Below are positions 63,266 through 64,000 of a stretch of DNA of 64,000 bases, in pieces. How positions within the stretch are numbered: the first letter of the stretch is position 1; each line of letters starts with the position of its first letter. The notes below the pieces were generated by a model. It saw nothing but the letters and a program-made list of their open reading frames with translations, was not told where the DNA came from and did not search any database. The stretch is from Hominimerdicola alba (GTDB lineage: Bacteria > Bacillota > Clostridia > Oscillospirales > Ruminococcaceae). The stretch lies in the NCBI RefSeq assembly GCF_900109655.1, contig NZ_FOAT01000004.1, positions 186,001 to 250,000 of the forward strand. The letters are read 5' to 3'. Made by a program: the position numbers and the translations under genes.

Positions 63266-63294
63266 ATGATAACACGAAATTTCACCAATGTCAA
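63266..63294 (-). promoter_or_regulatory. Promoter of the GH43-CBM6-CBM22 gene
   Basis: TTGACA (63289-63294), 17-base spacer, TATCAT (63266-63271) on the minus strand. Confidence 0.75.
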
Positions 63295-63532
63295 TCCAAA
63301 TTTTTTAGAATTATGTAGGAAAAATGTAGAAATTAGCAAAAAAATTAACAAAGATATCAAATATGCAATCAAAAATTTTTCCCGATAAAGTATAAGAATA
63401 ATCAGGTCTCATGATTTTATGAAACTCGGCTCAGGTTTCTGATATCAAAATTCAAAATTTGCCACGGGCACTATGAAGACCCCGCCTTTCTGCTCCACCT
63501 GCAAGGCAGAGAATGGCAAGATTATATACTAG
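63295..63532. other. Non-coding stretch upstream of the GH43 gene
   Basis: An A+T-rich part (to about 63420) is followed by about 110 bases of ordinary composition. Apart from the start of the Fn3 remnant beyond it, I see no gene, repeat or known RNA. Confidence 0.4.
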
Positions 63533-63733
63533 GTAACTTTACCGCGTCCTTTCGCCACCTACAATAAAACCATCACGGATAGAAAGGTCATCGACCCCAA
63601 AACAGCAGTTCCCGATGTGACATTTAAAAAGGAAGACCGAGATGTAAAGCTCATCCCCAATAATATCGAGGGTGCAAAGAAGTACAGCATCGCAGGCTAT
63701 GTAAACGGCGTATGGCAGGCCGATAATTTATGA
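63533..63733 (+). pseudogene. Fn3-like module remnant
   Basis: A 66-codon open stretch without a start codon, in frame after a TAG at 63530-63532, ends in DVKLIPNNIEGAKKYSIAGY and VNGVWQADNL before a TGA. The VKL-x-x-x-x-x-x-GA-x-KY-x-[IV]-A-x-Y-VNG-x-W pattern is that of the Fn3-like modules in the BspA-type and GH43 proteins of this window. The start and the rest of the gene are gone. Confidence 0.6.
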
Positions 63734-64000
63734 ATGAGAACATTTGAAGTCACGGTAAAGTGACACTGCGGTAAATAAAGGTATCCCATTGGGCATTTTT
63801 TTGTTGTAGTTTACTGTGATTTTTTATGCTAAAGAATCATATATCCTCTGTTTTGATCTTTCAATGGAATAAGTATAACTTTGAACCCAACTATATTAAA
63901 CTTATCAGGCATTATTAAGCCGGATCATTTTCACGGCAAACACATACTATTTTACCCGCTGTATTCTCGATTTTGCGTAATTTAAGGGCTTGCAGGTAAA
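63734..64000. other. Non-coding window end
   Basis: No convincing gene, terminator of note, or known RNA is visible in these 267 bases. A small hairpin, CCCAttGGG followed by a T-run near 63787-63803, might act as a weak terminator. Confidence 0.35.

Overview
The window looks like chromosomal DNA of a fibre-degrading anaerobic Firmicute of the genus Ruminococcus, most like R. albus (inference). It carries several secreted plant-cell-wall enzymes with dockerin, CBM22-, CBM6-, CBM13- and Fn3-like modules, a type IV pilin-like protein, BspA-type leucine-rich repeat proteins, a Ni-CO dehydrogenase-like gene, a parS-type site, and sigma-A promoters (TTGACA-17-TATAAT) in almost every intergenic gap. 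No tRNA, rRNA, CRISPR array or intact transposon was seen.

Layout. 1-1.3 kb: the sufCB Fe-S assembly operon, cut by the window edge. 1.4-1.6 kb: remnant of a sigma-factor-like gene. 1.8-7.1 kb: a MATE transporter, a GH2 beta-galactosidase and a divergent AraC regulator sharing a palindromic promoter. 7.1-10.8 kb: ribDE-BA-H under an FMN riboswitch. 10.9-14.3 kb: a 1149-residue PAS/GGDEF/EAL protein. 14.6-20.1 kb: a MATE transporter, a divergent AraC regulator and a three-gene oxidoreductase operon (epimerase-like, SDR, iron alcohol dehydrogenase). 20.3-23.1 kb: a purine-deaminase-like enzyme, a BspA-type protein, and a decayed phage fragment. 23.1-29.2 kb: an AraC regulator back to back with a dockerin GH5 cellulase, then a GH43 arabinanase-like enzyme. 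29.4-31.3 kb: a sugar-sensor/GGDEF fusion. 31.6-33.7 kb: THF riboswitch, folT, folC, followed by the parS palindrome. 33.9-38.5 kb: GH43 and GH5 enzymes. 38.6-44.0 kb: an atypical CooS-like CO dehydrogenase with two small membrane proteins, beside a NitT/TauT-type ABC importer. 44.4-46.4 kb: a YibE/F pair. 46.4-48.6 kb: a zinc-uptake unit encoding a ZnuA protein with a ZinT domain inserted in its histidine loop. 48.8-53.5 kb: three GGDEF proteins, two with near-matching promoters. 53.8-63.2 kb: BspA-type protein, pilin-like protein, a dockerin beta-helix protein, a CBM22-dockerin-esterase and a GH43-CBM6-CBM22-Fn3 enzyme. 63.2-64.0 kb: mostly non-coding, with a broken Fn3-like module.

How it fits together (partly inference). 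The secreted enzymes attack cellulose and (arabino)xylan or arabinan, released sugars are handled in the cytoplasm (GH2), and AraC regulators beside the enzymes give substrate control. Five GGDEF proteins, two of them fused to LacI-type sugar-sensor domains, suggest that sugar availability is also passed into c-di-GMP signalling, possibly linked to adhesion. The most unusual items are the CooS-like protein that appears to lack one C-cluster cysteine and carries a nickel-type His-rich tail, the nested ZnuA/ZinT protein, the paired sugar-sensing diguanylate cyclases, and the parS site.
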